A stretch of DNA of 42,437 bases from Chitinophagaceae bacterium (lineage in GTDB: Bacteria > Bacteroidota > Bacteroidia > Chitinophagales > Chitinophagaceae): the NCBI GenBank assembly GCA_027484165.1, contig JAIXWH010000100.1, positions 1 to 42,437 of the forward strand, written 5' to 3'. Every line of letters begins with the position of its first letter. Within the stretch, counting starts at the first letter, position 1. Positions 26,701 to 34,307 of this stretch are shown one piece after another. The notes under the pieces were generated by a model that worked only from the letters and a program-made list of their open reading frames with translations, did not search any database and had not been told where the DNA came from. A program made the translations under genes and the position numbers.

Positions 26701-28193
26701 GCACTATTTAAAAAATGATTTAAGTTTTTAACGTTAGTACCAGCATTGTAAGCATAGCTTTCACTTGTCGCATATCCGTAAGCGATAGCATTAAATCCTC
26801 CCGATGTTGTTTTTAATTTATAAAACACCCCTGTTGAATATCCGGTAGTTAAAGGGATTTGAGCATATGAATATAATGGATCTGCAGGATTAGTGACAAA
26901 TGTTGCAGGCACTGCTGCGTTTGCTTGATTTCTTATTGTAAATCCGGGGATATCTGCAGTCTTGATATTTACATTGATATAATTCAAAGCATCATTATTC
27001 TCAGTAGGAACTGGTGAAACGATGATTGAATCTACAGTTTGTTCTACTGGACTAATATACACCATGTCGGGATCGCTTCCTGAACCAAAACCATTTCCAC
27101 ATTTGTCTCTATTTGTCAAATACTGTGCCACCATTACTGGTGAGGTAGTTTCTATGTTTACTGGAATTGCAGAAACAAAATCATAGTACAATCCACTTGA
27201 AATTGAAATAGGAGCTCCTGGAATTAAGGGTGTACTCACTGGACTCAACCCAGGAACTGAAGCCGGTAAAGTAACTCCGTTAACTTTTACAACAGTTGAG
27301 CTGCTGTCGGGATTAATCATAACCCTGTAAATATTATTGGAATAATTTAACCCTGCAGTTGGTGCGCTTACAAATTTTCTGCCCCAAGCGGCAACAGGGA
27401 AACATTGCTGGAATAAATTATCACTTGATGCTGATGAGCTTGAACAGGTTACAGAAATTTTCTGGCTGCCCGAAAATACGGCGATCGGTTTACAAGTTCC
27501 TGTAGCGCTAGAGACTGAACGAAATTGAGTGCCTGTTAAATCGGTATTATCAGCAGCCCCCCTAATTAACCACACATCTCCTCTATTTAGTGTTCTTGCA
27601 GTCCAAGCTCCAACAGGCAATCCCGTTGAAGTTGCAGCAGATGGCTTTACTTCAATAGTTGTTCCATTTTCCGTTGCAATTGCAAATACATATGAACGCA
27701 TACCCGATGCATTGGAAACCTGAGTGTAGTTTAGAGAGGTATATTTTCTACCCAAGGTTTTTAAGGGAAATAGTATACTGGTTGCCGTTACCTTACTTCC
27801 CCATATTTGTGCATAGGCTACAATAGGACTGGTGCTGTGAATGTAAATTCCTTTATTGATATAAACCCCTTCATTCTGAAGTCTGGCATCTGAAGCTCCA
27901 GTTTCAGGAATATTCATTGATGCAGTTATAGAATTCGCTGGAATATTCAGTGTTTGAATTAACGTGCCTCCGACATAAATGGTTACTGTTGCAGCATTGT
28001 CAGAAGTAAAATAAAGCGTCATATCGCTTGTACCACTACTAATTTTTTCATGAGGCCCGTAACCTGTCCAAAAATCTGTTCCCCTGTTTGAAAAATCTTG
28101 TGCGCCTACTATCGCAGATGTGCAGATAAATGAAATTATCAACAAACTTCTCTTGAATTTTATCAAGCATTTTTTTATTTTCAAATGCAGCAT
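23787..28193 (-). CDS. Giant T9SS type B surface protein with IgGFc-binding-like module and six PKD repeats
   Basis: The chosen start gives 1468 aa with a long basic signal peptide ending AIVGAQ; an ATG at 28235 would add 14 residues. The IgGFc-binding-like module begins almost at once (GTDFWTGYGPHEKIS, about 38-485). PKD-type repeats carry YDWQFGDG (about 641), WTWDFDDG (726), YSWNFGDG (812), a decayed WSWLMDG (896), WDWDFGDG (977) and YSWDLGNG (1067). The C-terminal type B domain (from about 1381) is FIVPNTFTPNADGINDYWVI through YYYIIDLDGQRTTKKGYLTI, nearly the same as in the 2241-aa neighbour. The FN3-like and beta-sandwich modules of the neighbours are absent. It lies 58 bp after a PorP/SprF gene and 61 bp before the next giant. 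An adhesin-like role is an inference. Confidence 0.9.
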   Translation of the reverse strand: MLHLKIKKCLIKFKRSLLIISFICTSAIVGAQDFSNRGTDFWTGYGPHEKISSGTSDMTLYFTSDNAATVTIYVGGTLIQTLNIPANSITASMNIPETGASDARLQNEGVYINKGIYIHSTSPIVAYAQIWGSKVTATSILFPLKTLGRKYTSLNYTQVSNASGMRSYVFAIATENGTTIEVKPSAATSTGLPVGAWTARTLNRGDVWLIRGAADNTDLTGTQFRSVSSATGTCKPIAVFSGSQKISVTCSSSSASSDNLFQQCFPVAAWGRKFVSAPTAGLNYSNNIYRVMINPDSSSTVVKVNGVTLPASVPGLSPVSTPLIPGAPISISSGLYYDFVSAIPVNIETTSPVMVAQYLTNRDKCGNGFGSGSDPDMVYISPVEQTVDSIIVSPVPTENNDALNYINVNIKTADIPGFTIRNQANAAVPATFVTNPADPLYSYAQIPLTTGYSTGVFYKLKTTSGGFNAIAYGYATSESYAYNAGTNVKNLNHFLNSANPLSSNPVTKICKGTPTRLSVTLPYIPSSFTFDFFTNTHISPNTAVTVNTPVPNTSYTTNGTALYVFNLPTLYTFDTTGTFPVRVSSNNPSPDGCNGLEEVNYDLKVVGGPNANFSTSFSGCASNAVTFTNNSTDTLSTISTYDWQFGDGVGISTLSNPNYTYTGVGPYSVRFRVINNEGCFDDTIKVLSFQNVPIANFGYAGTSCVGNTITFSDSSSISNGTIVKWTWDFDDGSPLLISTTSVNPTHIFTSARTYRVKLTVENASGCSVTHFEDVVIGNVPFASFNLPGNICLPNAATFTNNSTVVGGGTLTYSWNFGDGSPSSTLASPSHVYSTTGTYSVRLTASLGTCSKDTVRIFNTIYKNPIVKFGVNAENCINSLTVITDSSTAQNSVINNWSWLMDGVVSANSQNTSYTFSTTGSHNIKLIVTTDKGCVDSLDKTIIINPLPNAVFSLVNPACENKSVSFTQASIPNAGNIVEWDWDFGDGNRQVFTSASSVSHTYVLAGVYLVKLTVKTDKGCYSNTAPRNVTIHANPAADFDYSLISLCAPASVNLNNNTTISDGTLAQVTYSWDLGNGNTSILSTPVANYANGGQFPVLLIATSNAGCVDSIQKTIDVFSLPNAGYNLLNTGNVCSNQSLNIQSSSTLIGFGSIDKVEIYWDYLNNISDVTVDNNPSPNENYNHNYITFGSPLIKQYRVLIRVYNGNSCTKDYYQDIDVHAAPEIIFQTLNPVCQELPLFNLAMPINSNPSLTGTGLFSGNGVSANGVFNPDLSGSGLHNILYTFTGSNGCVDTASQQIEVYPTPIVDYPSTFNILEGDAVPLSPNIMPVNSANYNWTPADYLDNTRSIAPICNPTNDITYTVSATSVNGCKNQEIVIVKVVKDFIVPNTFTPNADGINDYWVIENLSLYPKHHIQVFNRYGQIVFETKNYTEFWDGKYKGKTLAAGTYYYIIDLDGQRTTKKGYLTIIK

Positions 28194-28251
28194 ACAATCG
28201 TTGATGTAAATCAATAAAAACCAAACTGGCAACAAATTTGATTCCTATCCT

Positions 28252-29157
28252 TTATTTTTTAAAAAAGTATCTTAATGAAAACTCATGAGACTGCCCTCCA
28301 TCTTCAAATATTCCAAGTGGTGTACGGTATACAGATAAATTATATCCGAATGAATACTTTTTATAAGCCTTAATCCCTGCATATGCTCCAAAACCTTGTC
28401 TGTAGTGATAATTCAATCCCAGAAAAAGAATGTCTTTATGCTCTAATCTCATCCCCACTTCTACATCTGCAGGCAAATTAGGAACAAAGTTTACCATGAA
28501 ATTTGGAATCAACACATTATCTTCGTCTGTTCTGATGTTGTAATGACCACCTGCAAAATAATGACGATAGAGTTTTCCTTCTGAGTTAGAACTCGTTTTT
28601 AAAAAGTTAAGTTTCGATTGCATTAACTGCTGTACAGAAAATCCGACATTCAAGGTGTTTGATTTGTAATAAATTCCTGCGCCTGCATCTCCTTTCATTT
28701 CGTTGCTGCTACTTAACAGTAATGGATCGTTTGGAATATAACGCGTGAATGATTCTTTATCTATTCTGTACTGCATAAATACCCCTTCTAACCCAAACAT
28801 CAATCTTTTGTCATCTTTAAAATTGATACTGTAAGACAAATTAATTTTCCCTCCATTTCTGCTCGTTGGTCCTGTTTTGTCGGAAAACAAAACCACTCCC
28901 AAACCAGTTTTCATTTTTGAGAAATAAGTATCCCCAAATACAATATTGGTTTGTGGTCCTCCTGCAATACCAGCCCACATTTTTCTGGTTGCAACACCTA
29001 TTGATGATTCTTCATTAGCTCCGGTTGCAGCTGGATTATAGATATAATTATGCTGTACAAACTGACTAACTTTAAAAATCTGTTGCGAAAACACATTGCC
29101 GGTAAAAGCAAAGAGTGCAATTGAAATACTTAAAATTTTCGATATTGAATATCTCAT
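28252..29157 (-). CDS. PorP/SprF-family T9SS outer-membrane protein
   Basis: A 301-aa outer-membrane protein of the same family as 15934-16965. It has a signal peptide (SISIALFAFTGNVFSQQ), then KVSQFVQHNYIYNPAATGANEESS, the family's hallmark start with the NPAxTG motif. This is followed by RKMWAGIAGGPQTNIVFG, GVVLFSDKTGPTSRNG, a run of amphipathic strands, and an aromatic terminal residue group (HEFSLRYFF), as outer-membrane barrels need. It lies 51 bp after the 1603-aa type B giant and is likely its export partner. This is the shorter, canonical-length copy. Confidence 0.92.
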   Translation of the reverse strand: MRYSISKILSISIALFAFTGNVFSQQIFKVSQFVQHNYIYNPAATGANEESSIGVATRKMWAGIAGGPQTNIVFGDTYFSKMKTGLGVVLFSDKTGPTSRNGGKINLSYSINFKDDKRLMFGLEGVFMQYRIDKESFTRYIPNDPLLLSSSNEMKGDAGAGIYYKSNTLNVGFSVQQLMQSKLNFLKTSSNSEGKLYRHYFAGGHYNIRTDEDNVLIPNFMVNFVPNLPADVEVGMRLEHKDILFLGLNYHYRQGFGAYAGIKAYKKYSFGYNLSVYRTPLGIFEDGGQSHEFSLRYFFKK

Positions 29158-29208
29158 CTGTTTTATTAGTTTAACCTTTCAATAATATTTTTGACAATAG
29201 CTTTAATA

Positions 29209-32200
29209 CTATCGCATGATGGTAACATTACCTTTCAACACAATTTGTTTATTATTTATCAAAGTTGCGTTTACTTTATAGTAATAAGTTCCATCAGGCA
29301 AAGCTGTATTTTTATAATTTCCATTCCAGTTATTTCTGTAATCATCAGAATGATAAACCAAAGCCCCCCATCTGTTATAAACATCCACCTTTAATTGCTT
29401 AACACATCCGCCCTGTGAAACTACCCACACATCATAATTACCATCGTTATTTGGTGTGAACACAGGCGATGGATCTAAACATGGCCCAAGAACAGTAACT
29501 GATACATTGTCGCTTGCCTTGCAACCGTCACCGTTAGTTACAGTCAATGTGTACACGATATCACTTGTTGGATTTGCAGTTGTAGTTAAAGTATTGATTG
29601 AGCTTAAGCCGGTTGATGGTGTCCATAAATAGGTACCCGCACTTGCAGTAGCATTAATCGTTATTGAAGTTCCGTTTGATAGTGTCAATGGCGAAGGTCC
29701 TGCATCTACAGTTGGATTCGGATAAACATTAACAGTCAAACTCACCGGCACAGCACAGGCATTCCCTGCTATAGCATAAGTTATTGTATGTTGTCCTGTT
29801 CCTGCAGCTGAAGGACTAAAAGACGACCCACTTACACCGGGACCTGCAAAAACACCACCTGGCACGTTTGCTGACAATGATCTAATACCATCATTCAAGC
29901 ATACAGGACTTACTAAAGGTGAAATCGACAAGTTGGATGATGGATTAACCGTAATATTTGTTGATGAAGTTCCCTGACATCCCGCTGCAGTAGTGTATGT
30001 ATAGGCGATAGGGAAAGTTCCGGCTCCGGCAACCGATGGATTAAAAATACCATTAACAACTCCTACTCCTGAGTAAACACCAGTACCTATGCCTGCTACT
30101 GTTACAGGTGTTCCTCCACTTAGTGTAATTGGAGCTGCATTACTACAAACACTGCTTAATGCAGATATGTTCACTGTAGGCAAAGCATTAATTGTAATAG
30201 GATTAGTTGTTACATCCGAAGTACATCCAGTAGATGAAACTACGGTAAGAGTTACATTGAATGACCCTACTGTGTTGTAAATATGCGTTTGTGCGTTACC
30301 GTTTGATGCAGTAACTACAGGAGACCCATCTCCAAAATTCCAAGTCCATTGACTTATGGTGCTTCCAGTTCCGATTGTAGATGAATTGCTGATTGTAACA
30401 GATTGACCTTGACAAGCATTTGCTGGTGCATTAAATGTCGCTGATGGTTTATCTGAAAGTGAAATGGTAGTTGTTGAATCATCATAACATCCTTCAAGTG
30501 TGATTACTCTTTGATTTACAACAAATGTTCCCCCAGTTGAAAATGCATGAACGGGACTTTGTAAAGTTGAGGAATTATTCGCTCCGCTTCCTGGATCTCC
30601 GAAGCTCCATTGATATAAATCTAAGGTCATTCCATTGCCTGTTGAATTATCAGTAAATTGTATTGGCGGATTCAAACATCCGTTGGTAACAGGAAGACTG
30701 AAACTTGCAGTTGGACTTTGAATCACATTTACAGTAAATGAAAATTGTTGCTCTCCGTTACATCCATCAGGTATTGGACTTACAGCAGTTACAGAAACTG
30801 GTAATGACCCTACGATATTAAATAAATATGGTGTTGGATTTTTAAATACGTATAGCGTTTGGTTATTTACCACAAAACTATCTTCCGGTGTTGGGTTATT
30901 TTGAACATAAACCGCATTAGGAGTCAAATTAGGATTGTTTGCAAAATCCCAAGTAATACTGATTGGTCTGTATGGTAAGGTTACTCTAACATAAAACTGA
31001 TTATCACGGCAAGCATTACTCGCAGTACCTGATCCAAACTGATTTTGCAAAGAGAACCCTGTCAATAAATTTTTGACATTAGTACCTGCATTGTATCCAT
31101 AACTCTCATCATTAGCCACTCCATAAGCTGTTGCATTAAATCCTGAAGTTGAATTGATATCATGGAACCCCTCTGCAACTTGGATTTGAGCGTATGACAT
31201 TGTTGGGTCGCCGGGAACCGGTGCAAATGCTGCGGACTGCAATACGCCATCTAGTTTAAAAGTTGCAACCCCCGATGCTGGGATAGCAATATTTAAATAA
31301 TGTGCTCTACCCCCAGATGCTCCTAATGGTGATGACACAAATGATACGGTATCAATTGTTTGTTGTACTGAACTCAAATAAATCATTTCTGGATCACCAA
31401 CATTACCTGAATTGTTGCACTCTCCGTTTGTTGTCATGTATTGAGCAACCAAGATAGGTTTATCGCCCTCTAAAACATCTACAGTTCCCAAATTATTGAA
31501 GTATTCATAGTATTTATTGTTTACTAATCCTGTTAGCGCGACTCCATTTCTGGTTACCACTGTTGCAGGATCACCTACCAATATTCTGTAAAAATTACGA
31601 ACCAAAGGCAATGTTGGGATAGCAACAACTTTATTACCCCATGCTTGTTTAGGGAACATTTGCTGAAATAAGTTATCGCCAGATCCACTACTTCCGTTAT
31701 CGCAATCAATTGTTATTTTACTGCTTCCTGAATACATCGCAAATGGTTTGCAACCTCCAGTAGTACTAATTGATTTTACAATTGTACCAGACAAATCATT
31801 TCCGGTATATAAATTCGGACGACCAGTTGATTTCCCGAATAAATTAAGAATTTCTCCCTTGTTCAATAGTTGTGTGAACGTTGAACCTGCAGCGTGAGTA
31901 TCGGTTTCTACACCAGCAGGCAAGGTTACTTCAATAGTAGTATTATCTTCTGTAGCTACTACAAACAAATAAGATTTACCATTAGAGTTGTTGCTTCTTT
32001 GGTTGAAGTTTAATGAAGTGTATTCCTTACCCAATGTAGGCGTTGGGAACAAAACAGAAGCAGCATAAACAGCATTGGTAATAGCATGACAATAAACAAC
32101 CACTGGTGTATCACTTGCAATTTTTATACCTGTAGTATAAACACCTTCATTAGGTAACCTTGCATCATCTGCACCGTTTTCAGGGAAATCGCCAGAGTTA

Positions 32201-34020
32201 GTGGTGATAGCACTGTTGGCAGGAACGGTATAAACCACTGGAGTAAATGTAGGATGATTTGGCATAGATAAAGTTACAGTTGCAGGAGCACTATTGCTAT
32301 TATAGAAGGTGAATCTTAAATCCTGACTATTATCGCTATACATTTTTTCAGATGCGCCATATCCTACCCAAAATTCTTTTCCTTTGTTACTAAATCCTTG
32401 TCCTGATTGCAATCCAACAGGAAGACCAATTCCGGTTACATGAACATAAACCATAGCTGAACCACCGCCATCGATCCTTACACTGTCATTATATGTTTTA
32501 ATTAAAGTGGGTGAAAATCTAACATAAATAGTTGTGCTTGCCAATGAACTACCGGTATAGGGTACCTGCACAGAAGGTGCAAACCCAGTTGTATTATTCA
32601 AAGACACTCTGAATCCTGCAGGAGCATTAACCGTTAAATTACCTGAAGCAGGATTTAAATAAAAGCCTGTCAAATCAAATGACTGCACAGATGAAATGGT
32701 ATTCTGTAGAATAGAACCAAAATTTAATAGCAAATTTGCTGGAGCTACAAATAATGTTGGTGTTGGTGGTGGTGTAGTAAAAGATATTTCATTGCCATAT
32801 GCAGTACCTATTGCATTGGTAGCATAAGCTCTAACATAGTATGTAGTTGATGGCAACAAGCCAGACAAATTGCTTAAGTATAAACCTGAAGTTGTTCCAT
32901 TTGTTGTGATAGTATTTGCAGTTGTGGGATTAGGTGATGTATTCCAGCAGATTCCGCTCACTGAAATTATACTTCCACCGTCATCTGTAATATTACCGCC
33001 ACTGTTTGCAGAAAATATTGTGATGTTGGAAGCAGGAGTTGTTGTTAAAGTAGGAATTACTGCAGGATCTGTTGTGAAAGTCAAATCATCTCCGTATGAA
33101 GTTCCAACTGGATTTGTTGCATAAGCGCGCACATGGTATAATGTACCTGCAGTTAAACCTGTAATTGGATGAGTGTAAGTTCCGGTATTTGGACCATTTG
33201 TGGTTTTGGTTGCTAACGCTGTTGTTGGATTAGCATTCACATCCCAGCAAAATCCACTTGCAGTTACTCCCAACGTTGCAGGTGATGTGATATCTCCACT
33301 TGCAGTAGCAGTTGTTCTGCCTGTAGCATTTGCCGATGTGGTCAATACTGTTGGAGGCGGACCGCCAGGCACTGTAAAACCTGATATAATGAGGTTTTTT
33401 ATGAAAACATTACGGCTTGAAGTTGTTGTTGCGCCAGCCGCATAAATGTACATTCTCAAAACATAAGTATGCCCATTTGTTAACACAGTTGACATAGCTG
33501 GAAAAGTAATTCCTGCTGTTGATCCCCCTGAAGGTATAGTTACTACACCTCCGAAACTGATCCATGGACCAGCTCCATCTTCCTGATAAGCTAAGCTTGC
33601 CAAGTTATTTCCACTGCTGTTTGAAGTACGGCCATCAAATACCAAACCCGAAATGGTTAGATCATTAGATCCATTCGGAGAGAGTGGCAAGTCTATGTTA
33701 TATCCATTTATTGCTGTAGTTGGCCAGTTTCCTATTGTTTGTGAACATTGATAACCATTAGTATTGTGACTACCGGGGGTAGGAAAGTTTGTTCCCGGAA
33801 CCATATCTCCTGAAACCACATTTGCTGCCTGCGTTCCTGCTACAACCGATGTTTTTAATGTGGTAGAAGTAAGTCCCCATGTAGCTGTTATCTGAGCCTT
33901 ACTCTCAAATGCATTCATTACACAAAGGGTAGTTATAAAAAGCAGATTTAATCCTCTGTTGAATTTAGATCTTAACCACTTTGTTGCATTAAATAAATCA
34001 AGTAAACTTTCTTTTCTCAT
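29209..34020 (-). CDS. Giant T9SS type B surface protein with FN3-like repeats, IgGFc-binding-like module and two PKD repeats
   Basis: I chose the ATG at 34020 (1603 aa): it begins MRKESLLDLFNATKWL and has its hydrophobic signal core at LNLLFITTLCVMNAF, ending ESKAQ. An ATG 18 bp upstream (34038) is the alternative. Next come an N-terminal module (about 40-220); two FN3-like repeats (GFCWDVNANPT, GICWNTSPNPT; YHVRAYATNPVGTSYG, YYVRAYATNAIGTAYG); the same beta-sandwich as in the 2241-aa protein; an IgGFc-binding-like module from GKEFWVGYG (about 545-980); two PKD repeats (YQWSFGD near 1135, WTWNFGDG near 1225) and Ig-like repeats. The C-terminal type B domain (SPVFTPNNDGNYDVWVV) differs from that of the two other giants. 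It is the first gene of the long operon, with the shared regulatory block upstream. Confidence 0.92.
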   Translation of the reverse strand: MRKESLLDLFNATKWLRSKFNRGLNLLFITTLCVMNAFESKAQITATWGLTSTTLKTSVVAGTQAANVVSGDMVPGTNFPTPGSHNTNGYQCSQTIGNWPTTAINGYNIDLPLSPNGSNDLTISGLVFDGRTSNSSGNNLASLAYQEDGAGPWISFGGVVTIPSGGSTAGITFPAMSTVLTNGHTYVLRMYIYAAGATTTSSRNVFIKNLIISGFTVPGGPPPTVLTTSANATGRTTATASGDITSPATLGVTASGFCWDVNANPTTALATKTTNGPNTGTYTHPITGLTAGTLYHVRAYATNPVGTSYGDDLTFTTDPAVIPTLTTTPASNITIFSANSGGNITDDGGSIISVSGICWNTSPNPTTANTITTNGTTSGLYLSNLSGLLPSTTYYVRAYATNAIGTAYGNEISFTTPPPTPTLFVAPANLLLNFGSILQNTISSVQSFDLTGFYLNPASGNLTVNAPAGFRVSLNNTTGFAPSVQVPYTGSSLASTTIYVRFSPTLIKTYNDSVRIDGGGSAMVYVHVTGIGLPVGLQSGQGFSNKGKEFWVGYGASEKMYSDNSQDLRFTFYNSNSAPATVTLSMPNHPTFTPVVYTVPANSAITTNSGDFPENGADDARLPNEGVYTTGIKIASDTPVVVYCHAITNAVYAASVLFPTPTLGKEYTSLNFNQRSNNSNGKSYLFVVATEDNTTIEVTLPAGVETDTHAAGSTFTQLLNKGEILNLFGKSTGRPNLYTGNDLSGTIVKSISTTGGCKPFAMYSGSSKITIDCDNGSSGSGDNLFQQMFPKQAWGNKVVAIPTLPLVRNFYRILVGDPATVVTRNGVALTGLVNNKYYEYFNNLGTVDVLEGDKPILVAQYMTTNGECNNSGNVGDPEMIYLSSVQQTIDTVSFVSSPLGASGGRAHYLNIAIPASGVATFKLDGVLQSAAFAPVPGDPTMSYAQIQVAEGFHDINSTSGFNATAYGVANDESYGYNAGTNVKNLLTGFSLQNQFGSGTASNACRDNQFYVRVTLPYRPISITWDFANNPNLTPNAVYVQNNPTPEDSFVVNNQTLYVFKNPTPYLFNIVGSLPVSVTAVSPIPDGCNGEQQFSFTVNVIQSPTASFSLPVTNGCLNPPIQFTDNSTGNGMTLDLYQWSFGDPGSGANNSSTLQSPVHAFSTGGTFVVNQRVITLEGCYDDSTTTISLSDKPSATFNAPANACQGQSVTISNSSTIGTGSTISQWTWNFGDGSPVVTASNGNAQTHIYNTVGSFNVTLTVVSSTGCTSDVTTNPITINALPTVNISALSSVCSNAAPITLSGGTPVTVAGIGTGVYSGVGVVNGIFNPSVAGAGTFPIAYTYTTAAGCQGTSSTNITVNPSSNLSISPLVSPVCLNDGIRSLSANVPGGVFAGPGVSGSSFSPSAAGTGQHTITYAIAGNACAVPVSLTVNVYPNPTVDAGPSPLTLSNGTSITINATASAGTYLWTPSTGLSSINTLTTTANPTSDIVYTLTVTNGDGCKASDNVSVTVLGPCLDPSPVFTPNNDGNYDVWVVSQGGCVKQLKVDVYNRWGALVYHSDDYRNNWNGNYKNTALPDGTYYYKVNATLINNKQIVLKGNVTIMR

Positions 34021-34040
34021 AGTATGAATTTGAATCAAAT

Positions 34041-34048
34041 CAAAAATA
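34041..34048 (-). promoter_or_regulatory. Possible -7 promoter element of the giant-protein operon
   Basis: In gene direction the bases read TATTTTTG, an exact match to the Bacteroidota -7 element TAnnTTTG, with TTG 16 bp upstream (shorter than the usual 19-21). Transcription would start near 34034, which would support the translation start at 34020. The TATCTT part of the shared block near 34090 is an alternative promoter. Confidence 0.3.
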
Positions 34049-34093
34049 AAGGTGAGTTGTTTGTCAATCGTTTGAAATTGCGTTGTAAGATAT

Positions 34094-34150
34094 CAAAATC
34101 CCTCTTTTTACTGTTCATATAAGAGATATATTTATGCAAACGTTCCCATT
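34094..34150 (-). promoter_or_regulatory. Upstream regulatory block of the giant-protein operon, with LacI-type site (copy 2)
   Basis: In gene direction the block has the pseudo-palindrome TGGGAACGTTTGCAT (34135-34149), then AAATATATC, GAACAG, AAAAAGAGGGATTTTG and TATCTT. The same elements in the same order occur at 9577-9644, but with 11 bp less between operator and ATTTTG. The best core match to the LacI-family pattern in the window is here: TGCAAACGTTCCCA. The rest of the gap 34039-34307 holds this site, the element at 34041-34048 and a terminator; no gene is seen. Confidence 0.6.
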
Positions 34151-34240
34151 AAAAAATTTTTAATGAAAATTTTATTTAATATGCTGACTAGTAACTCTTT
34201 AGTCATGTTATTTAAAATTATGAATATGTAATGGTAAAAT

Positions 34241-34269
34241 AAAAAATGGGGCTTTTTATGCCCCAAAAA
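34241..34269 (-). terminator. Intrinsic terminator of the type A giant gene
   Basis: In gene direction, GGGGC, a 7-nt loop ATAAAAA, and GCCCC are followed by ATTTTTTATTTT. It is about 45 bp past the stop codon of the 1976-aa gene and separates it from the next operon. A preceding T-run gives it weak potential in the opposite direction as well. Confidence 0.8.
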
Positions 34270-34307
34270 TGATAAGAATTTTATTCTAATTCTGGCCCCA
34301 AATATTA

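Noticed and set aside
16307-33445. Several plus-strand open frames of 60-121 codons opposite the giant genes
   Set aside because: They lie fully inside strongly recognisable minus-strand repeats (PKD, FN3-like, IgGFc-like), have low-complexity Val/Pro/Leu-rich translations mirroring Thr/Asn/Gly-rich sense codons, and have no family features or leaders. They are shadows of the sense strand.
17000-34020. Repeated motifs every 250-270 bp, considered as CRISPR or tandem DNA repeat array
   Set aside because: The periodicity is that of PKD domains at protein level; repeats are diverged in DNA, much too long and in frame. No short identical repeats with unique spacers were found.
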